A stretch of 8,487 nucleotides of DNA from Chloroflexota bacterium (GCA_023380675.1 JAMCRS010000169.1:1-8487); one strand, 5' to 3'; shown: positions 1 to 6,554, counted from the first letter of the stretch. A program made the numbers and translations. Notes: generated by a model not told the origin, from the sequence alone.

Positions 1-28
1 GCACCGGCGGCTCCCACCCCGCGGTCTC

Positions 29-1699
29 CTATCCGTTGTTCAGGACGAACACCAGGCCGCGGTCTCCGTCCACCCGCACGCGCTGCCCGGTCTTGATCTT
101 CTTGGTGCCTTCGAAACAATTCATCACGACGGGGATGCCATACTCGCGCCCGACAATCGCGGCGTGCGAGAGACTGGCCCCGCGGTCCACGACGACGCCC
201 GCCAGGAGCGAAAAGACGGGCGTCCAGCTCGGCGCGGTCGACGCCGCGACGAGAACGTCGCCTTGCTGGATATTGCGCAGCTCCGCTTCGTCGAGAATGA
301 CCTTGGCGGTCCCCTCCGCGACGCCCGACGATCCGCAGATACCGTAGAGGTCCGCATTCAATTCGGGCTGCGGCTGCGGCATCGCGCCGACGACGACCTT
401 GAGGGCGATGGGGTCGTTCGACTTGACCAGTTCGCCGATCGCCGCCATCATATCCATCTTGCCGATGAAGGGAGGATTCTCGTTCTTTTGCCAACTCGTC
501 CACGCGTCGCGGCGCGCATTGACGATGGGATGCAGGTTGTGGAACTCGGGGGCAATCGCGACTTTGCGGATCTCGTCCGGCATGAGGAAAAAGACGTCGT
601 CCGCCTGGCCGATGGTCCCACACGCTGCGAGCTTTTTGCCGAGCGCGAGGCTCGAGCGGCGAATGAGCGCGTGCGTGTACAGGTCGAGATAATGGTTGTG
701 CTCTTCGCTAAAGGAGCTGGCGCGCTGGGCGAGCGAGAGCATCGTCTTGAACCAATCGCGCTGGGCCGCGGGGACGCGCTCCAAGACCTGTTTCTCGGCG
801 TCGGCGCGCTCGGCGGCAAGTTTTTGGCGTTCGTCGTCCAGATTGAACTTGCCCCCTTTGTTCAAATAGAGCTGAACGTTGGCGATGGCCGGAGTCGGGT
901 CTTCGACCCACGAGGGCAGATTGACTTCCGCCATGCGCTGCATGCGCCAGCCGTCCTCGTCGAGGAATGCGCGAAACTCGGCGAGCCATTTGCGTCCCGC
1001 GTCGCTCTGCTCGAGCGTCGGGATGACCTCGGCGGCCGGCTTTTTAAAGGCGGCGCCGAGGCCGCGCTCGTCCGCCTTGCGCGCGAACTGCCACAGCTCG
1101 CGGTCCACCTGGAACGCCTTGTTGTCGAAACCGCGCAGGAGACGCTGGAACTGGGGCTTGGTGTCGTCGATGCCGAGGAGGTCCTTGCAGACATTCTCAA
1201 AGAGGATGAACGCGGTGTACACGCCGTACATCATGTACATGTGGATTTCCCACATGCGCCGGGTCACGTTGACCGTGTCCTCGAAATTGGAGAGCAACTC
1301 GATGTTGTCCGCGGTATTGACGTTCGTCGCTTTGAGCCGGGCGTAGTGGCCGAGGATTTCGGTCACAAACCCGCCCCACACCTTGTCATAGTTCTCGACG
1401 AGCGGACGAATCGCCACGCGGAAACGGGCTTCGCGCTGCGCCCGTTCGGCTTCGGACTGGACAGTGTACAGCGTCAAGTAACCGCCGCCATTCTTGAAAC
1501 GCCAGTCCCAGCCCTTGACGGTCGGAAGACTGAGCCTTTCCGCGCCGTACTGCATGCCGTGGCGACAAAAGTGGACCCAGAACCAGCCGAACATCGGCGT
1601 CCACGGCGGCACCGAGTGTGTGGCATCCAGGAACCAGTACTCGTAGCGTTCGAGATCGGCTTTGTCGTCAAACTCGAACGCCGGGACGATGTCGTACAT
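29..1699 (-). CDS. PEP-utilising phosphotransfer protein, phenylphosphate synthase alpha-like
   Basis: A 556-residue protein whose C-terminal part (about 450-556) is a PEP-utilising mobile (phosphohistidine) domain. The signature GASLSHAAIVGREYGIP (507-523) matches the GGxTCHAAIVARE motif of PEP synthase and pyruvate phosphate dikinase, making H512 the predicted phosphorylated histidine; a TAPSWTP stretch (488-494) precedes it, as in the family. Residues 1-440 are a helical region rich in Trp, Tyr and Met, with a conserved-looking segment at 31-75 (PPWTPMFGWFW, CRHGMQYG, KGWDWR) and SSFSEEHNHYLD (328-339). There is no ATP-grasp domain and no TIM-barrel PEP-binding domain, so it cannot be a complete PEP synthase. 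Family knowledge: anaerobic phenylphosphate synthase splits the His domain and the ATP-grasp domain between separate subunits, and this protein has the size and layout of the His subunit. The ATG is preceded by GGGAGGAG, an excellent ribosome site. The true substrate is unknown; phenol or another aromatic or alcohol is only an inference. Confidence 0.8.
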   Translation of the reverse strand: MYDIVPAFEFDDKADLERYEYWFLDATHSVPPWTPMFGWFWVHFCRHGMQYGAERLSLPTVKGWDWRFKNGGGYLTLYTVQSEAERAQREARFRVAIRPLVENYDKVWGGFVTEILGHYARLKATNVNTADNIELLSNFEDTVNVTRRMWEIHMYMMYGVYTAFILFENVCKDLLGIDDTKPQFQRLLRGFDNKAFQVDRELWQFARKADERGLGAAFKKPAAEVIPTLEQSDAGRKWLAEFRAFLDEDGWRMQRMAEVNLPSWVEDPTPAIANVQLYLNKGGKFNLDDERQKLAAERADAEKQVLERVPAAQRDWFKTMLSLAQRASSFSEEHNHYLDLYTHALIRRSSLALGKKLAACGTIGQADDVFFLMPDEIRKVAIAPEFHNLHPIVNARRDAWTSWQKNENPPFIGKMDMMAAIGELVKSNDPIALKVVVGAMPQPQPELNADLYGICGSSGVAEGTAKVILDEAELRNIQQGDVLVAASTAPSWTPVFSLLAGVVVDRGASLSHAAIVGREYGIPVVMNCFEGTKKIKTGQRVRVDGDRGLVFVLNNG

Positions 1700-1739
1700 G
1701 GTGCTCCTCCCTTCAGGTGGCGCCCAAATCGGATTTCTT

Positions 1740-1767
1740 GGCAGCCGGTCCTTCCTGGCCGGCTGCC
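1740..1767 (-). promoter_or_regulatory. Strong stem-loop in the leader of the PEP-utiliser gene
   Basis: GGCAGCCGG (1740-1748) and CCGGCTGCC (1759-1767) form a perfect 9-bp stem with a 10-nt loop. On the minus strand it lies between the -10 box at 1788-1783 and the ribosome site near 1705. It is followed by AAGAAATCC rather than a T run, so it is not a typical intrinsic terminator. It would sit about 9 nt from the predicted 5' end of the mRNA, a position typical of 5' stabilising hairpins. A short palindrome, AAATCGGATTT (1726-1736), lies between it and the gene. It could instead be a weak 3' end for the regulator transcript. Confidence 0.55.
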
Positions 1768-1782
1768 CTCATCGGTAGACCC

Positions 1783-1811
1783 ATTATAGAGCGGCGGCTT
1801 GAGTTTACCTT
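1783..1811 (-). promoter_or_regulatory. Putative promoter of the PEP-utiliser gene
   Basis: The minus strand reads a consensus -10 TATAAT at 1788-1783. At 17-bp spacing the -35 position (1811-1806) reads AAGGTA, which is not a sigma70 -35, so the promoter may need an activator. The plus strand over this position reads TACCTTT (1806-1812), the same heptamer found in the dyad at 3498-3515. The predicted start is near 1776. This gives the second gene a transcript of its own in addition to read-through from the regulator gene. Confidence 0.4.
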
Positions 1812-1849
1812 TGGTTTTTGGAGGATTGAGAAAGAGGGAACAAAGGGGG

Positions 1850-3397
1850 CTAGGGCTCTTTGGCGAGCAACGTCTGCCAGAGGGCGAGCGTCTGGGAATC
1901 GGGGGCGCGATTCTCCTGGCGGCGCAACTGCCGTTCGCAGATGCGGTACTGGCGCGCGAGCGCGTCGGGACGCCCGGCGCGGTGAAAGGCGCGCATCATG
2001 CCGCGGTGCGCTTCCTCGCAGCACGGATCGAGTTTCAAGGCGCGCTGCCAATAATGCAGCGATTCCGGGACCGTTCCCCGGCGCAAATAGATTTCCGCCA
2101 GGTGCAGCATCAACTTTAAATACATATCGCGCAACCAGTACCGGCGACTCCAGCACCAGTCGTCGTCCACGCGCTCGGCGCAACTGCCCGGAATGTCGGA
2201 AAAGAGATCGCCCACGTAGAGATTCTCGGCGGGGAGATAGTAACTCAGGGCGAGGTCGTCTTGCTGCGCCTTGTACGCGCGCTCGCCGCGACGGCACAAG
2301 CCTTCAAAGGCGTCCGCGTCGCGAAAGGTGCCGGCGGGGAGCGCCAGCACGTAACGGTCCTCGTCGCTCAGGACGTAATGAGAAGCATCCGCCGAGGCCA
2401 GATCGGGTTCGAGCGCCATGCGCAAGGCATGAACGGTGTGATAGAGGCGGCTCAGGCTCCGCTCGAGGTCGCGCTCGTCGGGCCATAGAAGGTCCGCCAG
2501 TTTCTCTCTGGAGGCGCCGTTGGCTCCCTGCTCCAAGAGGTAGGCGAAGAGCGCCTTGACCCGGCGCGTGGCACCGTGCGCCGTATCCCACGTAATCGGC
2601 CGGCCCTCGCGCAGGACGCGCAATTCGCCAAGGGAGTAGACTTGCCAGCCGCGCGGGTCAAGGGGAGGAATGGCGACGACGTCGTTCGGGCCGAGCCGCA
2701 TCCGGCCCAGCTGGCTCAGATACCAACAAAACTCGTCGCGGCGATCGTGCGAAAGGAAAACCTCGTGGGGCAAATAGTAGGGGTTTTCGTGCGGCTCGCC
2801 GCCCACAAAGACGATGGGGTGAGTGCGCAAGGCGTCGAGCAAGCGGTCTTCCGAAAAGCGGCGGCGATCATACTGGCACAGTGTGCACAGCGCAAGGCGC
2901 GTAAAATGCTCATTCAGTCGCGCTTCGTATTCCGCGAGGCCCGCGAGGGCGGCGGGATCGCGCAGCACCCACGCCATCTCCATCACGGCGCACAGGCCCG
3001 TATGGCCCTCGGCCACCGCCTCGCGCACGAGCCGTTCCCAGGCGCCGAGCGCCTGCTCGAGCGAAAAAGAGCCGCGATACAGAGTTTCTTCCGGCGCCGT
3101 GATCGTGAGTAGCTCCGGATGGATTCCGTAATCCGCGGCCAGCTTTTCGACGCGCGGCACGTGAGCCGCTTCGGTGATCACGAGACACCGGGCGCCCCGG
3201 TCCAGTCCGGCTCGCAACCACGGGAGGGCGAGGGACCATTGTTGGCGGGCGTCCTGATGGAAACTGCAAGCGTGATCGCCGATCCGGGGCTTGAGGAGCG
3301 ATTGGGCTCGGGGCCGCTCGAAATCATCCGCCGGGCGGGGCTCGGCGCGCTCGCTTCGGGGTGGATTCCGCTGGAAATTCCGTCGTGAATTCCGCAT
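1850..3397 (-). CDS. MEDS-domain, BTAD (SARP-like) transcriptional regulator
   Basis: A 515-residue cytoplasmic regulator. After a basic, Pro-rich N terminus (1-37) comes a MEDS (DcmR-type sensory) domain at about 38-215. It shows GDHACSF (40-46), LCTLCQYD (170-177) and the HPIVFVGG...NPYYLP segment (193-210). A winged-helix DNA-binding domain of the SARP/OmpR type follows at about 252-345 (LGELRVLREGRPI, RRVKALFAYLL, REKLADLLWPD, SLSRLYHTVHALR). The C-terminal bacterial transcriptional activator domain with TPR-like helices occupies about 355-500 (AEIYLRRGTVPESLHYWQRALKLDPCCEEAHR). MEDS is known from regulators of methanogenesis and methylotrophy such as DcmR; the ligand here is unknown. The ATG at 3397 has GGAG five bases upstream. 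It is divergent from the ketosynthase and the first gene of a minus-strand pair with the PEP-utiliser, which suggests one or both as targets (inference). Confidence 0.85.
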   Translation of the reverse strand: MRNSRRNFQRNPPRSERAEPRPADDFERPRAQSLLKPRIGDHACSFHQDARQQWSLALPWLRAGLDRGARCLVITEAAHVPRVEKLAADYGIHPELLTITAPEETLYRGSFSLEQALGAWERLVREAVAEGHTGLCAVMEMAWVLRDPAALAGLAEYEARLNEHFTRLALCTLCQYDRRRFSEDRLLDALRTHPIVFVGGEPHENPYYLPHEVFLSHDRRDEFCWYLSQLGRMRLGPNDVVAIPPLDPRGWQVYSLGELRVLREGRPITWDTAHGATRRVKALFAYLLEQGANGASREKLADLLWPDERDLERSLSRLYHTVHALRMALEPDLASADASHYVLSDEDRYVLALPAGTFRDADAFEGLCRRGERAYKAQQDDLALSYYLPAENLYVGDLFSDIPGSCAERVDDDWCWSRRYWLRDMYLKLMLHLAEIYLRRGTVPESLHYWQRALKLDPCCEEAHRGMMRAFHRAGRPDALARQYRICERQLRRQENRAPDSQTLALWQTLLAKEP

Positions 3398-3406
3398 GGA
3401 AACTCC
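3365..3406. repeat. Imperfect direct repeat across the start of the regulator gene
   Basis: ATTCCGCTGGAAATTCC (3365-3381) and ATTCCGCATGGAAACTCC (3389-3406) are near-identical and start 24 bp apart. Each contains a TTCC-GGAA dyad. The distal copy covers the ribosome site and ATG of the regulator gene and the proximal copy encodes residues near position 10. It could be a small tandem duplication or an autoregulatory site. Confidence 0.4.
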
Positions 3407-3469
3407 AACCGAGGGGGGCCACGATCGTCACGGCCTCTTCATCTGCCGCTGCGCTCTCGGATGCCCAAC

Positions 3470-3498
3470 ATTATACTTGGCCTATTTTCCCGCGTCTA
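3470..3498 (-). promoter_or_regulatory. Putative sigma70-type promoter of the MEDS-BTAD regulator gene
   Basis: On the minus strand, -35 TAGACG (3498-3493, 4 of 6 to consensus) and -10 TATAAT (3475-3470, 6 of 6) are separated by 17 bp. The predicted start near 3463 leaves a leader of about 66 nt before the ATG at 3397. Confidence 0.55.
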
Positions 3499-3515
3499 CT
3501 ACCTTTAGGGGTAGT
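3498..3515. promoter_or_regulatory. Perfect dyad operator ACTACC-N6-GGTAGT
   Basis: The 18-bp dyad ACTACC-TTTAGG-GGTAGT abuts (sharing one base with) the -35 of the regulator promoter. Its centre is about 43 bp upstream of the predicted start, the usual place for a class II activator. The minus-strand half TACCCCT fits the NarL-type heptamer TACYYMT; the plus-strand half TACCTTT differs at one position. The half-sites are directly abutted rather than spaced by 2 bp as in NarL 7-2-7 sites. The cognate protein is unknown: the local NarL-type regulator or the MEDS-BTAD protein itself are candidates. Confidence 0.5.
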
Positions 3516-3658
3516 CTTTGGCGCCCTTTCCGTCGATCCAACACGGCAAAAGCCCTTGCCTCTTGAATACCCGCCTCGCCGGCCATTTGGCGCTCAGCGG
3601 GTGTATCGGGAACGATTGAACGACGCCACGCGATATGCAGATACCGCTGGCCAAAGCT

Positions 3659-3687
3659 TCGACAGATCGAGCGAACGGCGCGATAAT
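3659..3687 (+). promoter_or_regulatory. Putative sigma70-type promoter of the ketosynthase gene
   Basis: -35 TCGACA (3659-3664, 5 of 6) and -10 GATAAT (3682-3687, 5 of 6) are separated by 17 bp. The predicted start near 3694 gives a leader of about 32 nt. Confidence 0.55.
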
Positions 3688-3725
3688 GCGGGCATTGACG
3701 TCAACTACGGCAAGCGGCGGAAACG

Positions 3726-4868
3726 ATGACCGGACTCAATGCTCACATTGTCGGGTGGGGCAAGTATCTGCCGGGTAAACCGGTGACGAATGCGGAACTG
3801 GCCAAGACGGCGGGGATTGATCCGGACTGGGTTGAAGCACGGGTCGGCATCCAGGCACGCCATTTTGCCGAGCCCAATCAGGCGAGCGCCGACATGGGAG
3901 CGCGGGCCGCGCGCGCCGCGCTCGAGCGGGCGCAGATCTCTCCGCTTCAACTCGAGCTGATCATCGCCGCGACGAATACCCCCGATTATCTTTTCCCCGC
4001 GACGGCCTCCCTGATCCAGGATGCGGTCGGCGCCCAGCGCGCCGGGGCCTTTGATCTGGCCTCGGGCTGCGCGGCGTTTCTGTATGCGCTCGTGACCGCG
4101 GACCGATTCATTCGGAGCGGCGCGTATCGCCACATCCTCGTCGTCGGCGTGGAGACGGTCTCCCGCCTTTTCTCTCCTCACGATCGGACTTGCGCCTACT
4201 ATGGCGACGGCGCAGGTGCGGTGGTGCTCGCCGCCGGTGAGCAGGCCGGCGGGCTCGTATCGTTCGCGCTGAGTTCCGACGGCTCCGGCCGCGATCTGCT
4301 CATCCTTCCCGGCGTGGGGAGCTTGCATCCACCCAGTCAGCAAGTGTTGGAGCAGGGCTTGCAGTATGGCAGAATGGACGGGCGCGCCATCTACCGGTAC
4401 GGATTGCGCTCGATGGTGCGCCTGAGTCAGCAGGTGCTGCTCAAGGCGCGGCTGAAGGCGGAGGACGTGGACCTCTTCATTCCGCACCAGACGAACATTC
4501 AACTGATCCGGCAGACGGCCCGCCAGTTGCAGATCCCCGACGAGAAGGTTTTTGTCAATGTGGCGCGGTACGCAAATATCTCGTCGGCCGTGATTCCGGT
4601 GTCGCTGTGCGATGCGCTGGCGGCGGGTCGCCTCCGCCCGCGCGATCGCGTCCTGATGACCACCTTCGGCGCGGGGCTGGCGTCCGCCGCTGTATTGTGG
4701 GAGTGGTCAGAGCCGGCGCCGGCCAAACCGATGTCGCTTTTCAAGCGGCTCTGGTTGGCGGTGTGGGACGCGCAATCGGCGTTCCGCTCGCGGCTGTTTC
4801 GGCTCGAACACCGGCTCGACACGCTCGAGCCGCTGGGGGAAGAAGAGCCGGACGGGAGAACGGAGTGA
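3726..4868 (+). CDS. Beta-ketoacyl-ACP synthase III (FabH)-like ketosynthase
   Basis: A 380-residue thiolase-fold condensing enzyme of the KAS III family, which joins an acyl-CoA starter to malonyl-ACP or a related acyl chain. The full catalytic triad is visible: C115 in DLASGCAAFLYAL (110-122), H254 in FIPHQTN (251-257) and N284 in RYANISSAVIPV (281-292). The N-terminal IVGWGKYLPGKPVTN is typical of FabH, as is the YYGDGAGAVVL motif (158-168). FabH proteins usually have about 320-330 residues; here a charged, predicted helical tail of about 50 residues follows (329-380, including FKRLWLAVWDAQSAF and RLFRLEHRLDTLEPL). The start is set by the homology-like N terminus; only a weak GGCGG lies upstream. 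It stands alone, without ACP, reductase or acyltransferase genes nearby, so a housekeeping role is less likely than a dedicated acyl-transfer or starter role (inference). Confidence 0.85.
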   Translation: MTGLNAHIVGWGKYLPGKPVTNAELAKTAGIDPDWVEARVGIQARHFAEPNQASADMGARAARAALERAQISPLQLELIIAATNTPDYLFPATASLIQDAVGAQRAGAFDLASGCAAFLYALVTADRFIRSGAYRHILVVGVETVSRLFSPHDRTCAYYGDGAGAVVLAAGEQAGGLVSFALSSDGSGRDLLILPGVGSLHPPSQQVLEQGLQYGRMDGRAIYRYGLRSMVRLSQQVLLKARLKAEDVDLFIPHQTNIQLIRQTARQLQIPDEKVFVNVARYANISSAVIPVSLCDALAAGRLRPRDRVLMTTFGAGLASAAVLWEWSEPAPAKPMSLFKRLWLAVWDAQSAFRSRLFRLEHRLDTLEPLGEEEPDGRTE

Positions 4869-4876
4869 GGGAAAAA

Positions 4877-4905
4877 TTGCCTTTTCGAGGAGAGAGGAGT
4901 ATATT
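4877..4905 (+). promoter_or_regulatory. Sigma70-type promoter upstream of a terminator
   Basis: -35 TTGCCT (4877-4882, 4 of 6) and -10 TATATT (4900-4905, 5 of 6) with a 17-bp spacer, starting 8 bp after the ketosynthase stop codon. The predicted start is about 4911-4913. A dyad GCGGT-GGG-ACCGC (4906-4918) straddles the start point, where a repressor site would be expected. This is the best promoter seen for the kinase operon. Confidence 0.6.
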
Positions 4906-4910
4906 GCGGT

Positions 4911-4980
4911 GGGACCGCCTGCAAGCCTGAAAAGATACTGCGAAACCCCAAGGACGGGCAAGGACGCCCTTGGTTTTTTT
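4911..4980 (+). ncRNA. Candidate short RNA or attenuated leader of the kinase operon
   Basis: Transcription from the promoter at 4877-4905 would give a 5' segment of about 37 nt and then run straight into the terminator at 4948-4980, making an RNA of about 70 nt. A possible alternative helix pairs GGG (4911-4913) with CCC (4946-4948) and CGC (4916-4918) with GCG (4940-4942). It overlaps the left arm of the terminator, so the two could compete. I did not recognise a known riboswitch or small-RNA family; I compared it from memory with c-di-GMP-I, glycine, SAM and cobalamin aptamers without a convincing match. Confidence 0.35.
4948..4980 (+). terminator. Intrinsic terminator (possible attenuator)
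   Basis: CCAAGG (4948-4953) pairs with CCTTGG (4968-4973) and is followed by seven T residues (4974-4980). An alternative fold pairs GGGC (4956/4957-4959 region) with GCCC (4966-4969). The loop side carries a direct repeat CAAGGACG (4949-4956 and 4959-4966). It is 80 bp after the ketosynthase stop, so it can end that transcript, but it also lies downstream of its own promoter. Confidence 0.75.
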
Positions 4981-4998
4981 AACCCGAGCGACAAGGTA

Positions 4999-5011
4999 GC
5001 CACACGGTGGC
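4999..5011 (+). promoter_or_regulatory. Small hairpin over the first possible kinase start codon
   Basis: GCCAC (4999-5003) and GTGGC (5007-5011) form a perfect 5-bp stem with loop ACG. The GTG at 5007 would be inside the stem, arguing for initiation at ATG 5028 or 5043, or for translational control. Confidence 0.35.
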
Positions 5012-6554
5012 GATCCGGGACCTCACGATGGGGACGGAGCCGATGCGGATACACCCCGTTTTTTCGAGTCTACGTTTCAAGACCACTCTCGCCATTACGA
5101 GCGCGCTGGTCGTCATTCTGGGCGCGTCGACGGCTTTTCGCTATGAACACCATCGCGAGCTGGAGCTGAACGGCGCGCAAGCTCAAGCCGCCTTTACGAG
5201 CAACATCATCGAAGCCGGGCTGGAGCACGAAATGCTGACCCGAGACCCCGCGGGTTTGGCCAGCATCATCGACCGCGTCGGCCAGCAGCCCGGCCTGGAG
5301 GCCATCTATCTCCTCGACGCCCAAAACCGCGTGCGTTTTTCTCCCCAGACGAGCCTGATCGGCACCTCCCTGGGCCGCCGCGCCCCCGGCTTGCAAGGGT
5401 GCGGGGCGGCGCCCGAATTGCCGACGGGGGACGGCATGATCTATACGGCGGCTTCGGGGGAACAACTGCTTCGCTATTGCAGGCCCATCGTCAACCAGCC
5501 CGAATGCTACGGGTGCCACCAGTCCCAGGAGCACGTGCTGGGCACCCTCATCTCGGATTTCTCGATGACCCCGACCAACCAGCACCTCGCCGCCGACTTG
5601 AACACCGACCTCCTCACCGCGTTGGGCACGCTCGTCGCCGTCGTGCTGGCCGTCTATTTCCTTCTCACGCGCATGGCCCTGGGAAAACTCGAACGGTTCG
5701 CGCCGATCCTCCGTCGCTTCGGCCAAGGGGATCTGTCTCTGCGGCTCCCGCACACAGGCGACGACGAAATCAGCCAACTGGCGGCCAGCTTTAACCAGAT
5801 GGCGAATGGCCTGGAGGCGCACGAGCAAGAGAACGCGCGGCTTTATCGAGAACTGCAGGAGAAAGAGTCGGCGCGAGCGCAGCTGCTGCAGCGCGTGATC
5901 GCCGCTCAGGAAGAAGAGCGCAAGCATCTTTCGCGCGAATTGCACGACGATTTCTCTCAATCGCTCACGGCATTAACCGTCACCGTGCAATCCGCTCTAC
6001 AGACGCTGCGCCCCGACCAGCTCCTCCTGCGCCGGCAGCTGGAACAGCTCCAGGCCATCAGCGTCGAGACCCTGGGGGAGGCGAGTCGCTGGATTCAGGA
6101 CTTGCGTCCTCGCTTGCTGGACGACATGGGGCTGGCGCCCGCCATCCGGACCTACGCGGAAATGCGGCTGGAACTGTGCGGGACGGCGGTCGAGGTGCAG
6201 GCGAACGGATGGAAGGGGCGGTTGCCGCCCGAAATCGAAATCACACTGTTCCGCGTGGTCCAGGAAGCCGTGGCGAATATCGCCAAGCACGCCCACGCGC
6301 GCCATGCGCAGATTCGGATGCAGCTCTCGGTGGAGGGGCATCTGGTCGCGCGGATCGAGGACGACGGCATCGGCTTTCGCCCCGGCCAATACCTGCACGG
6401 CGGCGATGGGCTGCGCGGGGTAGGATTGTCAAGTATGCGCGAGCGCGTGGCGCTCCTCGGCGGGACGTTGACGATCGAGTCGACGCCGGGGCGGGGCACG
6501 CTTGTGCAAGCCGAGGTACCATGGAAAGAAATGGCTCTGGCCTCCGCGTCTTGA
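5007..6554 (+). CDS. Membrane sensor histidine kinase with extracytoplasmic CxxCH (c-type haem) motif, NarX/DegS class
   Basis: Up to 515 residues. TM1 is at about 24-44 and TM2 at about 201-222. Between them is a sensor domain of about 155 residues carrying RYCRPIVNQPECYGCHQ (156-172). Its C167-x-x-C170-H171 is a c-type haem-binding motif, as in Tll0287-like (DUF3365) and Geobacter haem-sensor domains. HAMP follows (about 223-276), then a coiled segment and a HisKA_3 dimerisation domain with phospho-acceptor H313 in RELHDDFSQSL. The ATPase domain has the N box QEAVANIAKHA (N424), DDGIGF (452-457) and GVGLSSMRER (471-480). It should phosphorylate the overlapping response regulator. I report the longest frame (GTG 5007); ATG 5028 (GGGA 7 bases upstream) or ATG 5043 (GGGGACGGAG just upstream) is more likely, since the GTG is buried in a hairpin and nothing before residue 13 looks conserved. 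The haem ligand, for example NO, O2 or another redox compound, cannot be read from the sequence. Confidence 0.88.
   Translation: MAIRDLTMGTEPMRIHPVFSSLRFKTTLAITSALVVILGASTAFRYEHHRELELNGAQAQAAFTSNIIEAGLEHEMLTRDPAGLASIIDRVGQQPGLEAIYLLDAQNRVRFSPQTSLIGTSLGRRAPGLQGCGAAPELPTGDGMIYTAASGEQLLRYCRPIVNQPECYGCHQSQEHVLGTLISDFSMTPTNQHLAADLNTDLLTALGTLVAVVLAVYFLLTRMALGKLERFAPILRRFGQGDLSLRLPHTGDDEISQLAASFNQMANGLEAHEQENARLYRELQEKESARAQLLQRVIAAQEEERKHLSRELHDDFSQSLTALTVTVQSALQTLRPDQLLLRRQLEQLQAISVETLGEASRWIQDLRPRLLDDMGLAPAIRTYAEMRLELCGTAVEVQANGWKGRLPPEIEITLFRVVQEAVANIAKHAHARHAQIRMQLSVEGHLVARIEDDGIGFRPGQYLHGGDGLRGVGLSSMRERVALLGGTLTIESTPGRGTLVQAEVPWKEMALASAS

Larger units (their letters stand above)
3398..3725. 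other. Divergent intergenic region
   Basis: A 328-bp gene-free stretch between the leftward regulator and the rightward ketosynthase. It is visibly richer in AT than the flanking genes. It holds, from left to right, the regulator leader (with an ACGATCGT palindrome at 3421-3428), the regulator promoter (3470-3498), a perfect dyad (3498-3515), and the ketosynthase promoter (3659-3687). Nothing recognisable is seen between 3516 and 3658. Confidence 0.6.

Noticed and set aside
164..1789. A 541-codon open frame on the plus strand opposite almost the whole PEP-utiliser gene
   Set aside because: It has no recognisable domain, is very rich in Arg, Glu and Asp in a pattern expected from reading a GC-rich gene backwards, and the opposite strand carries the clear PEP-utiliser motifs and a strong ribosome site.
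3705..4502. A 265-codon minus-strand frame opposite the ketosynthase
   Set aside because: It lies within a gene with a full catalytic triad, has no family motifs, and is an expected antisense shadow in GC-rich DNA.
4994..5016. Resemblance of GGTAGCC...GGTGGCGAT to the 3' part of the c-di-GMP-I (GEMM) riboswitch
   Set aside because: The other conserved parts of that aptamer (GGCAAACC and GGACGCAAAGCC) were not found at the right distances upstream, so the likeness is probably just a small hairpin.
5070..5960. A 296-codon minus-strand frame opposite the kinase
   Set aside because: No domain or signal is seen and the plus strand encodes a well-marked kinase.
6176..6520. An N-terminal extension of 115 codons for the response regulator
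   Set aside because: It overlaps the kinase ATPase domain in another frame, is low-complexity Arg/Gly/Ala, and ATG 6521 gives a standard-length regulator with a ribosome site.
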